This document shows, in pieces, positions 1 through 4,963 of a stretch of 5,855 nt of DNA. Position 1 is the stretch's first letter, and every line of letters begins with the position of its first letter. A program made the position numbers and the translations under genes. Under the pieces are notes generated by a model that worked only from the letters and a program-made list of their open reading frames with translations, did no database searches and was not told the origin of the DNA. Source of the stretch: Candidatus Stahliibacteriota bacterium (GTDB taxonomy: Bacteria; Hydrothermota; Tepidihabitantia; B3-TA06); NCBI GenBank assembly GCA_030670165.1, contig DAOVCF010000127.1, positions 1 to 5,855 of the forward strand. Reading direction: 5' to 3'.

Positions 1-92
1 ATCCTTGTTTCGCCTTGCCACTGGCCGAACAGCGGCACAGCAACCACGAGAAGAACCAGCGCGGCCGCGATCCCTATGACTTTCTTGGTCAT
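1..92 (-). CDS. Secreted paralogue, N-terminal fragment (signal peptide only)
   Basis: This is the first 30 codons of a gene running off the left edge of the window. It begins MTKKVIGIAAALVLLVVAV and continues PLFGQWQGETR. Lysines at 3-4, a hydrophobic core and a likely signal peptidase I site after LFG (residue 23) form a Sec signal peptide. The ATG at 92-90 is chosen because AAGGAGG lies six bases upstream, and because the same MTKKVIGIAAALVL start is found in both complete paralogues. A 59-nt block covering the ribosome-binding site and signal peptide (52-110) is identical to 2428-2486. By analogy the full protein is probably another adhesin-like, type IX-tailed surface protein, but nothing beyond the signal peptide can be seen here. 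Confidence 0.85.
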   Translation of the reverse strand, partial: MTKKVIGIAAALVLLVVAVPLFGQWQGETR

Positions 93-110
93 TATGTTCC
101 TCCTTACTTG
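52..110 (-). repeat. Start-region repeat, copy 1 (identical to 2428-2486)
   Basis: This 59-nt block is identical at every base to 2428-2486. It covers the end of the leader, the Shine-Dalgarno sequence, the ATG and the first 13 codons. Identity includes synonymous positions, so it reflects recent shared ancestry or gene conversion and not only protein constraint. The third start region (near 4678-4749) is similar but carries several changes. Confidence 0.9.
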
Positions 111-204
111 GAGTTGGTTTAGTCCCCAAATTTTTCTGATCGGAAAACTGAGTTTCCCACTCACTCTCCCGATTTAGCCCGTCCTTCAGCATCACCATCT
201 CTCT
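93..204 (-). promoter_or_regulatory. Structured 5' leader of the gene starting at 92 (candidate cis-regulatory RNA)
   Basis: This is the predicted untranslated leader of about 112 nt between the promoter (-10 at 211-216) and the ATG at 92. Its sequence parallels the leaders at 2469-2580 and 4730-4839. Pairing potential is kept in all three. An outer stem pairs 139-145 with 167-173. An inner hairpin is centred on 141-159 and uses G-U pairs here. A third stem pairs 108-113 with 124-129 next to the ribosome-binding site. The outer and inner stems share bases and cannot both form fully. A regulatory role is inferred from conservation of pairing and not shown; it matches no riboswitch class I can name. 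Confidence 0.5.
99..105 (-). promoter_or_regulatory. Shine-Dalgarno sequence AAGGAGG
   Basis: A full anti-16S match lies six bases before the ATG at 92-90 and fixes that start. Confidence 0.9.
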
Positions 205-210
205 ACACTA

Positions 211-238
211 AATTTAGTCTAAATTCGGGGTTTGTCAA
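211..238 (-). promoter_or_regulatory. Sigma70-type promoter for the gene starting at 92
   Basis: On the minus strand a perfect TTGACA (-35, 238-233) is followed after 16 bases by TAAATT (-10, 216-211), which matches four of six consensus bases. The same arrangement and spacing recur before the genes starting at 2468 and 4729. A block around the -35 box (221-245) is identical over 25 bases to 2597-2621. The -10 box sits inside a perfect 12-nt palindrome at 207-218. Confidence 0.75.
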
Positions 239-287
239 GCCCTTTGACGCGTCTTCGCGCTCATTTGCTCCCTGCGTTCGCCGCCCC

Positions 288-336
288 AGATAATAAAGTA
301 GGCGGCCCTGGGTGCCGTAACGCACGAGGGCCGCCT
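288..336 (-). terminator. Intrinsic terminator of the 699-aa protein gene
   Basis: Reading the minus strand from the stop codon at 369, a perfect 10-bp GC-rich stem (327-336 with 300-309) encloses a 17-nt loop. Within the loop a further 4-bp GTGC/GCAC stem can form. The hairpin is followed by a T-rich tract (ACTTTATTAT, 300 down to 291). This is the only canonical minus-strand terminator in the window. It is unrelated in sequence to the hairpins behind the other two genes. The stretch from 246 to 287, between it and the next promoter, shows nothing I can identify. Confidence 0.8.
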
Positions 337-368
337 GAAGGTTTAATGCGTAATCCCTGTAATGATTC

Positions 369-2468
369 CTAGTGCAACACCATCACCTTGCATGTGGCGT
401 TGAACTCAGGAGTTATCATCCTCACGAAGTAGACTCCAGATGCAACGCCTGAGGTGTTCCAGTTCATGGTGTAGGACCCTGGTCCGCGTGAACCGTCAAC
501 CAGAGTCGTCACCGCCTTGCCAGCCGCGTCGTAGACGCGAATGTTTACGTGGCTCGCTTCGCTGAGGGCGAAGTTCACGGAATGTCCGAGCACCTCAAGG
601 CTGGTGCGCTGTGGAACCGGGGTCTCGGCAATGCTGGTGGTGTAGGTGAATGTCTTTGAAATCGGAGGAAAGCTTATGTTGCTTCCGTCTAGCGGGAACT
701 CTGCCCAGAAGGTGATCGTGTAGGTGCCGCTTTCAATCCCCGGGACGGGGAACGTATTTTCAGTCCAGGTCTCGTTGGCCGCAAATGTATGCGAAACGGA
801 CTCTTTGTAGACCGACGCACCGGACTGGTTCGTTATCTCGCAGACCAGGTTCGTTTCGGTTTCAGCGCCTGCTTTTTCGGTGTATTTGGCGGTAGGTACA
901 AACGACCCATTCTGCACGTCAGCCGGCAGAACGATCTCGAACGGCGTTACGTCCATGCCGACCGTGGCGTGGAAGTTCTTGTCCAGGTGGTCGTTGTCCG
1001 GGTTAATGTCGTCGGGATGCTCCAGCACGAAGAGTGCGTTGTATTCCTTGCCGCTTTCAGGCGTGAAGTCCTTGAAGCCTGTTACAAAGTTTTCGCCCGG
1101 CTCGATCGGAACGACTGAAAGCACGTCCTCGTAGACCGTTGATCCTGCAATTTCCTTTATCTTGCAGCTTATACGGGCGTGGGCCGTGCTATCGAGGTTG
1201 TTGACTACCAGTATCTCGGGCGTGAACGGCACGTTGGCCGCTTCCTCGGTCTTGGGCCTTATGATGGCCATCATTACAAGGTCAAGGCTGTCTGCACCAG
1301 GGCCGTTGCCGCCGCCGCCGGAGACGAATACACACACGTTGTCTATTGTCCAGATACCGGCGGCCCCACTGAGTTGCCAAACGTAGTTGAATCCTATCAT
1401 GATGGTATCGTCTAGGTACTCCGAGATGCGTAATGACAATGGGTTGGGGTAGTCGTTTATGTAGGTGAAGGCGTTACCAGAGCCATAATCCTTGGATAAA
1501 TCCGCAATGGGTCCGTCCCAAGTTGCCCCGTCATCGGTGGAAACCCAAATGTAATTGTGGAAGACTGAGTTGTCGGTCATGTAGAACATCGAGTTGAACT
1601 GGAGATCCACCGAGTCCTCGGGGTCGTAGCCGGTCAGATCTACGGAAAAGGTCTTGAGCCACTCGTTCTGATTCATAGAGTAAGAAGCATCGAACCAGGT
1701 GCAGGCACACCCGGTGCCGATGCCGGTGGTCGCATCGTAAAGAACGTCCCCAGCCTGGAAATGCCACCAGGTGGCCCTGTGTGGATAAGAGCCACCGTAG
1801 GGATAGGTGCCGTTTTGGATAATCTGGCTCCATCCTGCAGGCATCCAGTTAGGCCTGGGGGTCTCAAAGTACTCGCAGAACAGGGTGTCTACAAAGGCCG
1901 GCTTGACCCCGCCTGAGTGGGCCCAAACAGCCACGTTGTCTACATCCCACCAGTTCATGTTCCAGGTATAGCCGTCGCCGTAGAAGTTGATGACCACCTG
2001 GGATTCACCCGCGGCCCATGAGCTGATGTCTATGCTGTCCTTGGTCCAATAGACGGTGGATGCGTTGTAGTCGTAGATCACATTGGGGAAGGTGGAACCG
2101 CCGTCCGTTGAGCCCAGCCACTGGGACGTATAAGCACCGGAGTAATGGTTGTATTCGTGGTCCGCAACGATCCACACCTCGTCGCAGCCTGAGCAGTCAA
2201 GCACCGGGGAGATAAGCTCGTCAACGCCTGTTTCACTGGGATAGTACTGGATGCTTGCAATCTTGGAGCCATGGGCGTTCCGCGGGTGCCAGTCTGAGGT
2301 GCCAACCGAGCCATCGTAGTGGATTGTCCAGCCGGTCGGCGGCGAGGTGGTGCTCCAGGCGCTCTCGAAGTCCTCATCGAGCAGTTGGTTCCACTGGGCG
2401 TTTAGGGTAGGGACAAGGGCCGCGAACAGAACCAGCGCGGCCGCGATCCCTATGACTTTCTTGGTCAT
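369..2468 (-). CDS. Secreted adhesin-like multidomain protein with type IX-like C-terminal tail (699 aa)
   Basis: This complete gene encodes a probable exported cell-surface or released protein; its ligand or substrate is unknown. Residues 1-24 are a Sec signal peptide (cleavage after LNA). Two beta-sandwich domains of the cleaved-adhesin/choice-of-anchor J style follow. The first (~29-183) has EDFES (32-36), PPTGW (43-47) and a WDVDNVAVW end (174-182). The second (~193-382) has MPAGW (209-213) and IWTIDNV (372-378). A glycine-rich linker (383-392) leads to two Ig/CARDB-like domains (~394-500 and ~506-610), the first ending in EHPDDINPDND. The tail (~613-699) has RVYDAAGKAV and ends CKVMVLH, resembling FlgD-like/Por-secretion tails. 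Longer in-frame starts lie in the leader; the ATG at 2468 has AAGGAGG six bases upstream and the family start MTKK. No catalytic motif is visible. Stop is TAG. It has its own promoter and terminator. The coding call is very secure; the type IX role is inferred. Confidence 0.95.
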   Translation of the reverse strand: MTKKVIGIAAALVLFAALVPTLNAQWNQLLDEDFESAWSTTSPPTGWTIHYDGSVGTSDWHPRNAHGSKIASIQYYPSETGVDELISPVLDCSGCDEVWIVADHEYNHYSGAYTSQWLGSTDGGSTFPNVIYDYNASTVYWTKDSIDISSWAAGESQVVINFYGDGYTWNMNWWDVDNVAVWAHSGGVKPAFVDTLFCEYFETPRPNWMPAGWSQIIQNGTYPYGGSYPHRATWWHFQAGDVLYDATTGIGTGCACTWFDASYSMNQNEWLKTFSVDLTGYDPEDSVDLQFNSMFYMTDNSVFHNYIWVSTDDGATWDGPIADLSKDYGSGNAFTYINDYPNPLSLRISEYLDDTIMIGFNYVWQLSGAAGIWTIDNVCVFVSGGGGNGPGADSLDLVMMAIIRPKTEEAANVPFTPEILVVNNLDSTAHARISCKIKEIAGSTVYEDVLSVVPIEPGENFVTGFKDFTPESGKEYNALFVLEHPDDINPDNDHLDKNFHATVGMDVTPFEIVLPADVQNGSFVPTAKYTEKAGAETETNLVCEITNQSGASVYKESVSHTFAANETWTENTFPVPGIESGTYTITFWAEFPLDGSNISFPPISKTFTYTTSIAETPVPQRTSLEVLGHSVNFALSEASHVNIRVYDAAGKAVTTLVDGSRGPGSYTMNWNTSGVASGVYFVRMITPEFNATCKVMVLH
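436..521 (-). repeat. C-terminal-domain repeat, copy 1 (identical to 2772-2857)
   Basis: These 86 bases inside the C-terminal tail coding region are identical, third codon positions included, to 2772-2857 of the neighbouring gene. The corresponding part of the gene ending at 4964 differs at many positions. Confidence 0.95.
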
Positions 2469-2486
2469 TATGTTCCTCCTTACTTG
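2428..2486 (-). repeat. Start-region repeat, copy 2 (identical to 52-110)
   Basis: This is the 59-nt partner of the block at 52-110, spanning the ribosome-binding site and the first 13 codons of the 699-aa protein. Identity ends abruptly at both sides, in the leader and inside the signal-peptide core. Confidence 0.9.
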
Positions 2487-2580
2487 AAGTTGGTTTATTC
2501 TCCAAATCTTTCCAATCGGAAAACTGAGCTTTCCGCCCACTCTCCCGATTCTGCCCGTCCTTCAGCACCCCCGTCTTCCT
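2469..2580 (-). promoter_or_regulatory. Structured 5' leader of the 699-aa protein gene (candidate cis-regulatory RNA)
   Basis: This is a predicted leader of about 112 nt. The outer stem pairs 2543-2550 with 2514-2521 (8 bp, one G-U). The inner hairpin pairs 2530-2535 with 2517-2522 (6 perfect bp). They share bases 2517-2521, so they compete. A third stem pairs 2500-2505 with 2484-2489, with one G-U, just before the Shine-Dalgarno sequence. Compared with 4730-4839, one inner-stem pair changes from G-C to A-T, a compensatory change. No leader peptide or known riboswitch motif was recognised. Confidence 0.5.
2475..2481 (-). promoter_or_regulatory. Shine-Dalgarno sequence AAGGAGG
   Basis: It lies six bases before the ATG at 2468 and decides the start against an in-frame ATG 24 codons further upstream (2540), which falls within the leader. 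Confidence 0.9.
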
Positions 2581-2586
2581 ACCTTA

Positions 2587-2614
2587 AATTTAGTCAAAAT
2601 TCGGGGTTTGTCAA
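2587..2614 (-). promoter_or_regulatory. Sigma70-type promoter of the 699-aa protein gene
   Basis: A perfect TTGACA (-35, 2614-2609) is followed after 16 bases by TAAATT (-10, 2592-2587) on the minus strand. A short palindrome TAAATTTA (2585-2592) overlaps the -10 box. Start of transcription is expected near 2580. Confidence 0.75.
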
Positions 2615-2635
2615 GCCCTTTGGGTTAAAACCTGT

Positions 2636-2660
2636 AGGGGCCGGTCTCAGACCGGCCCCT
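2636..2660. repeat. 25-nt GC-rich palindrome (REP-like), copy 1
   Basis: This is a perfect palindrome around base 2648 (AGGGGCCGGTCT, C, then the reverse complement). It can fold into a 9-10 bp hairpin on either strand. On the plus strand it is followed at once by TTCCTTTTTA, a good intrinsic-terminator tail; on the minus strand the following bases (ACAGGTTTTAA) are a weak tail. It is identical to 4895-4919. It may help end minus-strand transcripts or block antisense transcription, and it resembles dispersed repetitive extragenic palindromes. Confidence 0.7.
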
Positions 2661-2678
2661 TTCCTTTTTATCTTCGAT

Positions 2679-2699
2679 CTTTCGTCCTGGAGACGAAAG
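2679..2699 (-). terminator. Post-stop stem-loop of the 674-aa protein gene
   Basis: A perfect 8-bp stem (CTTTCGTC with GACGAAAG, 5-nt loop) begins six bases after the TAA at 2707-2705. The bases after it on the minus strand are A-rich, not T-rich, so it is not a textbook rho-independent terminator. It may stabilise the mRNA 3' end or act together with the palindrome at 2636-2660. A nearly identical stem-loop lies at 4938-4958. Confidence 0.45.
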
Positions 2700-2704
2700 G
2701 AGGA

Positions 2705-4729
2705 TTAGTGAAGAATCATCACCTTGCATGTGGCGTTGAACTCCGGAGTTACCATCCTCACGAAGTAGACGCCAGATGCAACGCCTGAGGTGTTCCAGTT
2801 CATGGTGTAGGACCCTGGTCCGCGTGAACCGTCAACCAGAGTCGTCACCGCCTTGCCTGCCGCGTCGTAGACGCGAAGGTTTACGTTGGTCGCGGCAGGT
2901 AGTGTGAAGCTGATCCTGCTGCCTGCAACATCCAGACTGAAGCGTTCGGCAACGGGTTCCTCAGCAATACCTGAGTATTCGAAGGTCTCCACGAGCGGCG
3001 GATTGCTGATATTGCCGCCGTGCTCCTCTGTAGCCCAGAAGGTAATCGTGTAGGCGCCGTTCTCAAGACTTTCTACCGTTGGGAACTTGATGTTCTTGGA
3101 CTCTTCGGCGGCAAAGGGTTCACCTGTTACACTATCCTCGTAGACCACGGCGCGGTACTCGCCATCCTCGATCTTGCAGTGGAGTGTCGCAACCGTTAAC
3201 TCTGCATCCGCATGTTCCTCGAAAGTCGCCTCTGGGTCGAATTCGTTGTACTGCTGGGGTGCAGGCGAAAGCATGACGGTCGGGGTCACGTCCATACCGG
3301 CAAAGGTGGTCCAGTGCTTATCCTTGGCGTTGTTGGTCGGGTCAATGTCGTCTGAATGCTCGATCCAGAACAGGGCAGTGTATTCCTTGTTGGCCTCAGG
3401 GGTGAAGTCGCGGAAGCCGTCCACAACGTTGTAGCCCTGCTCGAGCGGGACGCCGTTAAGCACGTCCTCGTAAACCGTCTCCCTGGTCTCGAGGTCTTTG
3501 AACCTGCATCCCATCTTGGCAGTGGCGGTGTCCAGGTTGTTGAGGATCCTGCACGCCGGCGTGAAGGATACCCCGCCCTCTTCTTCGTCGCGAGGACGGA
3601 TGATCTGAACTATCTGGAGATCGAGCTCCTCGGTACCGCTGGTCTCACCGTAGATAAGCACGTTGTCTATCTGATAAAAATATGAGTAGCCTGGCGACGT
3701 CTCGTTGTACACGAAGCGTACCTGTGCATCCGTTACTCCGTCCGCGCCGAAGGCACTCAGGCTCCATACGTCGTGCTGCCAGAGCTGCGACGAGGTGTAG
3801 GAGGTGATGAGCTGCCAGGTGGAGCCGTCCCAAACCTCCAGCCGCATCTCTCTCGTAGAGGCCATATAATAGGTGCCTCTGTCGAATTCCAGCCAGATGT
3901 TGCCCCCGAGAGTGAAAGTTGGGGTAACTAGGGCATTCTCCACGCACTGCGGCCAGCCCAAGAAGTTGGTCGCATAATAGTCGTCGTTTTCAGCGCAGTT
4001 GCCGCCGCCCGATGCGGCATAGTTCATCCAGAAGCCGCCGAGGCCGTTGAGATCATTCCACTGGTCGTTGCCTGAGCCGATGGTAGTGGTCCATCCGCTG
4101 GGTGGCCAGCCGCCTTCGAAGCCCTCGTTCACTACAGTGTCTATTACGGAGGGGCCTCCGCCGGTGCCGCCCCAGACGTCTACCTTATCTACCTCATACC
4201 AGTATGCCCAGCCCGAACCGCCGTCCTCGTCGTAGCGGAAGCGGACTTGAGCGTTGGATACACCACCTGCCTGGGCGCTGATGTCTACGCTGTCCCGGGC
4301 GCCGCTCGTGTAGCCGGTAATCGAGACCTCCTTTACCTGGACCCAGCTTGAGCCGTTGAAGACGTCCACATAGGCGTGTTCGGTCCCCACAAAGTTTTCC
4401 CAGGTGTAGTTGAAGGCCAGCCGGACCTCGGAGTAGGTGCTGGCGTCAAACGCAGGCGACTGAATCGAGTTGTTGCGGATATAGACATAGCCCCAATAGT
4501 CGTCGTCGTTGCAGGCGCAGTTGCCGCCGCCGCCGGTATAGTTGGAGGTGCCTGTATAGGTGTTGGCGTACCACTGGTTTGAGCCGCCCTCCACAACTCT
4601 TGTCCAGCCCGAGGGTGGGAAGGCGCTTTCGAAGTCTTCGTGCAGCAGGCTGGTTTGGGCGTTCAGGGGCAGAACCAGGGCCGCACAAAGAACCAGCGCG
4701 GCCGCGATTCCTATGACTTTCTTGGTCAT
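2705..4729 (-). CDS. Secreted adhesin-like multidomain protein with type IX-like C-terminal tail (674 aa)
   Basis: This complete paralogue of the gene at 369-2468 has the same domain order. Residues 1-24 are a Sec signal peptide (cleavage after LNA). The first choice-of-anchor J-like domain (~29-187) has EDFES (31-35), PPSGW (38-42) and a YEVDKVDVW end (178-186). The second (~198-362) has GFEGG (203-207), PPSGW (209-213) and YQIDNVLIYG (352-361). Both carry a glycine-rich NCxxND motif (about 70-75 and 244-249). Two Ig/CARDB-like domains follow (~368-475, with EHSDDIDPTNN; ~478-587). The tail (~588-674) ends CKVMILH. The tail and signal peptide are almost the same as in the neighbour, while the N-terminal domains differ greatly in sequence. 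The ATG at 4729 has AAGGAGG six bases upstream; a start 12 codons earlier lies in the leader. No enzyme motif is seen. A role in surface adhesion or as a secreted matrix protein is inferred. Confidence 0.95.
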   Translation of the reverse strand: MTKKVIGIAAALVLCAALVLPLNAQTSLLHEDFESAFPPSGWTRVVEGGSNQWYANTYTGTSNYTGGGGNCACNDDDYWGYVYIRNNSIQSPAFDASTYSEVRLAFNYTWENFVGTEHAYVDVFNGSSWVQVKEVSITGYTSGARDSVDISAQAGGVSNAQVRFRYDEDGGSGWAYWYEVDKVDVWGGTGGGPSVIDTVVNEGFEGGWPPSGWTTTIGSGNDQWNDLNGLGGFWMNYAASGGGNCAENDDYYATNFLGWPQCVENALVTPTFTLGGNIWLEFDRGTYYMASTREMRLEVWDGSTWQLITSYTSSQLWQHDVWSLSAFGADGVTDAQVRFVYNETSPGYSYFYQIDNVLIYGETSGTEELDLQIVQIIRPRDEEEGGVSFTPACRILNNLDTATAKMGCRFKDLETRETVYEDVLNGVPLEQGYNVVDGFRDFTPEANKEYTALFWIEHSDDIDPTNNAKDKHWTTFAGMDVTPTVMLSPAPQQYNEFDPEATFEEHADAELTVATLHCKIEDGEYRAVVYEDSVTGEPFAAEESKNIKFPTVESLENGAYTITFWATEEHGGNISNPPLVETFEYSGIAEEPVAERFSLDVAGSRISFTLPAATNVNLRVYDAAGKAVTTLVDGSRGPGSYTMNWNTSGVASGVYFVRMVTPEFNATCKVMILH
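2772..2857 (-). repeat. C-terminal-domain repeat, copy 2 (identical to 436-521)
   Basis: This is the partner of the 86-nt identical block at 436-521. It encodes the middle of the C-terminal tail, around VTTLVDGSRGPGSYTMNWN. After a single mismatch the match continues for about 19 bases. Confidence 0.95.
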
Positions 4730-4839
4730 TATACTCCTCCTTCTTGGAGTTGGTTCATTCTCCAAATTTTCATAATCGGGAAACTAAACTTCCCGTCCAC
4801 TCTCCCGATTTTGCCCCTCCTTCAACACCTTCGTCTCTC
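4730..4839 (-). promoter_or_regulatory. Structured 5' leader of the 674-aa protein gene (candidate cis-regulatory RNA)
   Basis: This is a predicted leader of about 110 nt and has the best pairing of the three. The outer stem pairs 4803-4810 with 4774-4781 (8 perfect bp). The inner hairpin pairs 4790-4795 with 4777-4782 (6 perfect bp). The stem next to the Shine-Dalgarno sequence pairs 4760-4765 with 4744-4749 (TTGGAG with CTCCAA, 6 perfect bp). The CTCC of that last stem could instead pair with GGAG of the Shine-Dalgarno sequence, which would mask it. Sequence divergence from the other two leaders largely keeps these pairings. Confidence 0.5.
4736..4742 (-). promoter_or_regulatory. Shine-Dalgarno sequence AAGGAGG
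   Basis: It lies six bases before the ATG at 4729, the same spacing as in the other two genes with visible starts, and decides against the upstream in-frame ATG at 4765. Confidence 0.9.
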
Positions 4840-4845
4840 TACCTA

Positions 4846-4873
4846 AATTTAGTCGAAATCCGGGTTTTGTCAA
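4846..4873 (-). promoter_or_regulatory. Sigma70-type promoter of the 674-aa protein gene
   Basis: A perfect TTGACA (-35, 4873-4868) is followed after 16 bases by TAAATT (-10, 4851-4846) on the minus strand. The boxes are conserved with the other two promoters although bases within the spacer differ, which supports the assignment. A 10-nt palindrome CTAAATTTAG (4843-4852) covers the -10 box. Confidence 0.75.
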
Positions 4874-4894
4874 GTCCTTTGGGTTAAAATTTGT

Positions 4895-4919
4895 AGGGGC
4901 CGGTCTCAGACCGGCCCCT
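4895..4919. repeat. 25-nt GC-rich palindrome (REP-like), copy 2
   Basis: This perfect palindrome is identical to 2636-2660. It is again followed on the plus strand by TTCCTTTTTA and on the minus strand by a weaker ACAAATTTTAA. The two copies have not diverged at all, while the flanking bases toward the promoter have begun to. Confidence 0.7.
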
Positions 4920-4937
4920 TTCCTTTTTATCTTCGAT

Positions 4938-4958
4938 CTTTCGTCCTGGGGACGAAAG
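4938..4958 (-). terminator. Post-stop stem-loop of the gene ending at 4964
   Basis: CTTTCGTC pairs with GACGAAAG (8 bp, extendable to 9 bp with a 3-nt loop because of G4950). It starts six bases after the TAA and lacks a T tract on the minus strand. Its role as terminator or mRNA-end stabiliser is uncertain. Confidence 0.45.
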
Positions 4959-4963
4959 GAGGA

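Larger units (their letters stand above)
2633..2743 (-). repeat. 3'-end/intergenic repeat, copy 1 (109 of 111 bases match 4892-5002)
   Basis: The last codons of the gene, its stop, and both downstream hairpins form one block matching 4892-5002 with only two mismatches (at 2691 and 2716). The block crosses the coding boundary, so duplication or conversion copied the gene end together with its 3' region. Confidence 0.95.

Noticed and set aside
1673..1867. Several shorter open frames inside the large genes on both strands, for example here and at 789-1118, 3174-3434 and 4333-4596
   Set aside because: They are shadows in other frames of strongly coding regions, low-complexity in composition, and have no independent start signals.
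2469..2540. Start of the 699-aa protein at the upstream ATG (2540), adding 24 residues
   Set aside because: The extension would place a non-hydrophobic stretch before the signal peptide and lies in the conserved leader. The ATG at 2468 has an ideal Shine-Dalgarno sequence, and its MTKK start is shared by all paralogues.
2484..2708. Plus-strand open frame of 74 codons through the intergenic region
   Set aside because: It is a translation of the leader, promoter and palindrome of the minus-strand genes. It crosses a hairpin with a T tract and shows no ribosome-binding site or homologous domain I recognise.
4685..4687. Cysteine 15 in the signal peptide of the 674-aa protein as a lipoprotein attachment site
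   Set aside because: The preceding LVL does not fit a lipobox (small residue needed just before Cys), the Cys lies inside the hydrophobic core, and the paralogues have F or L there.
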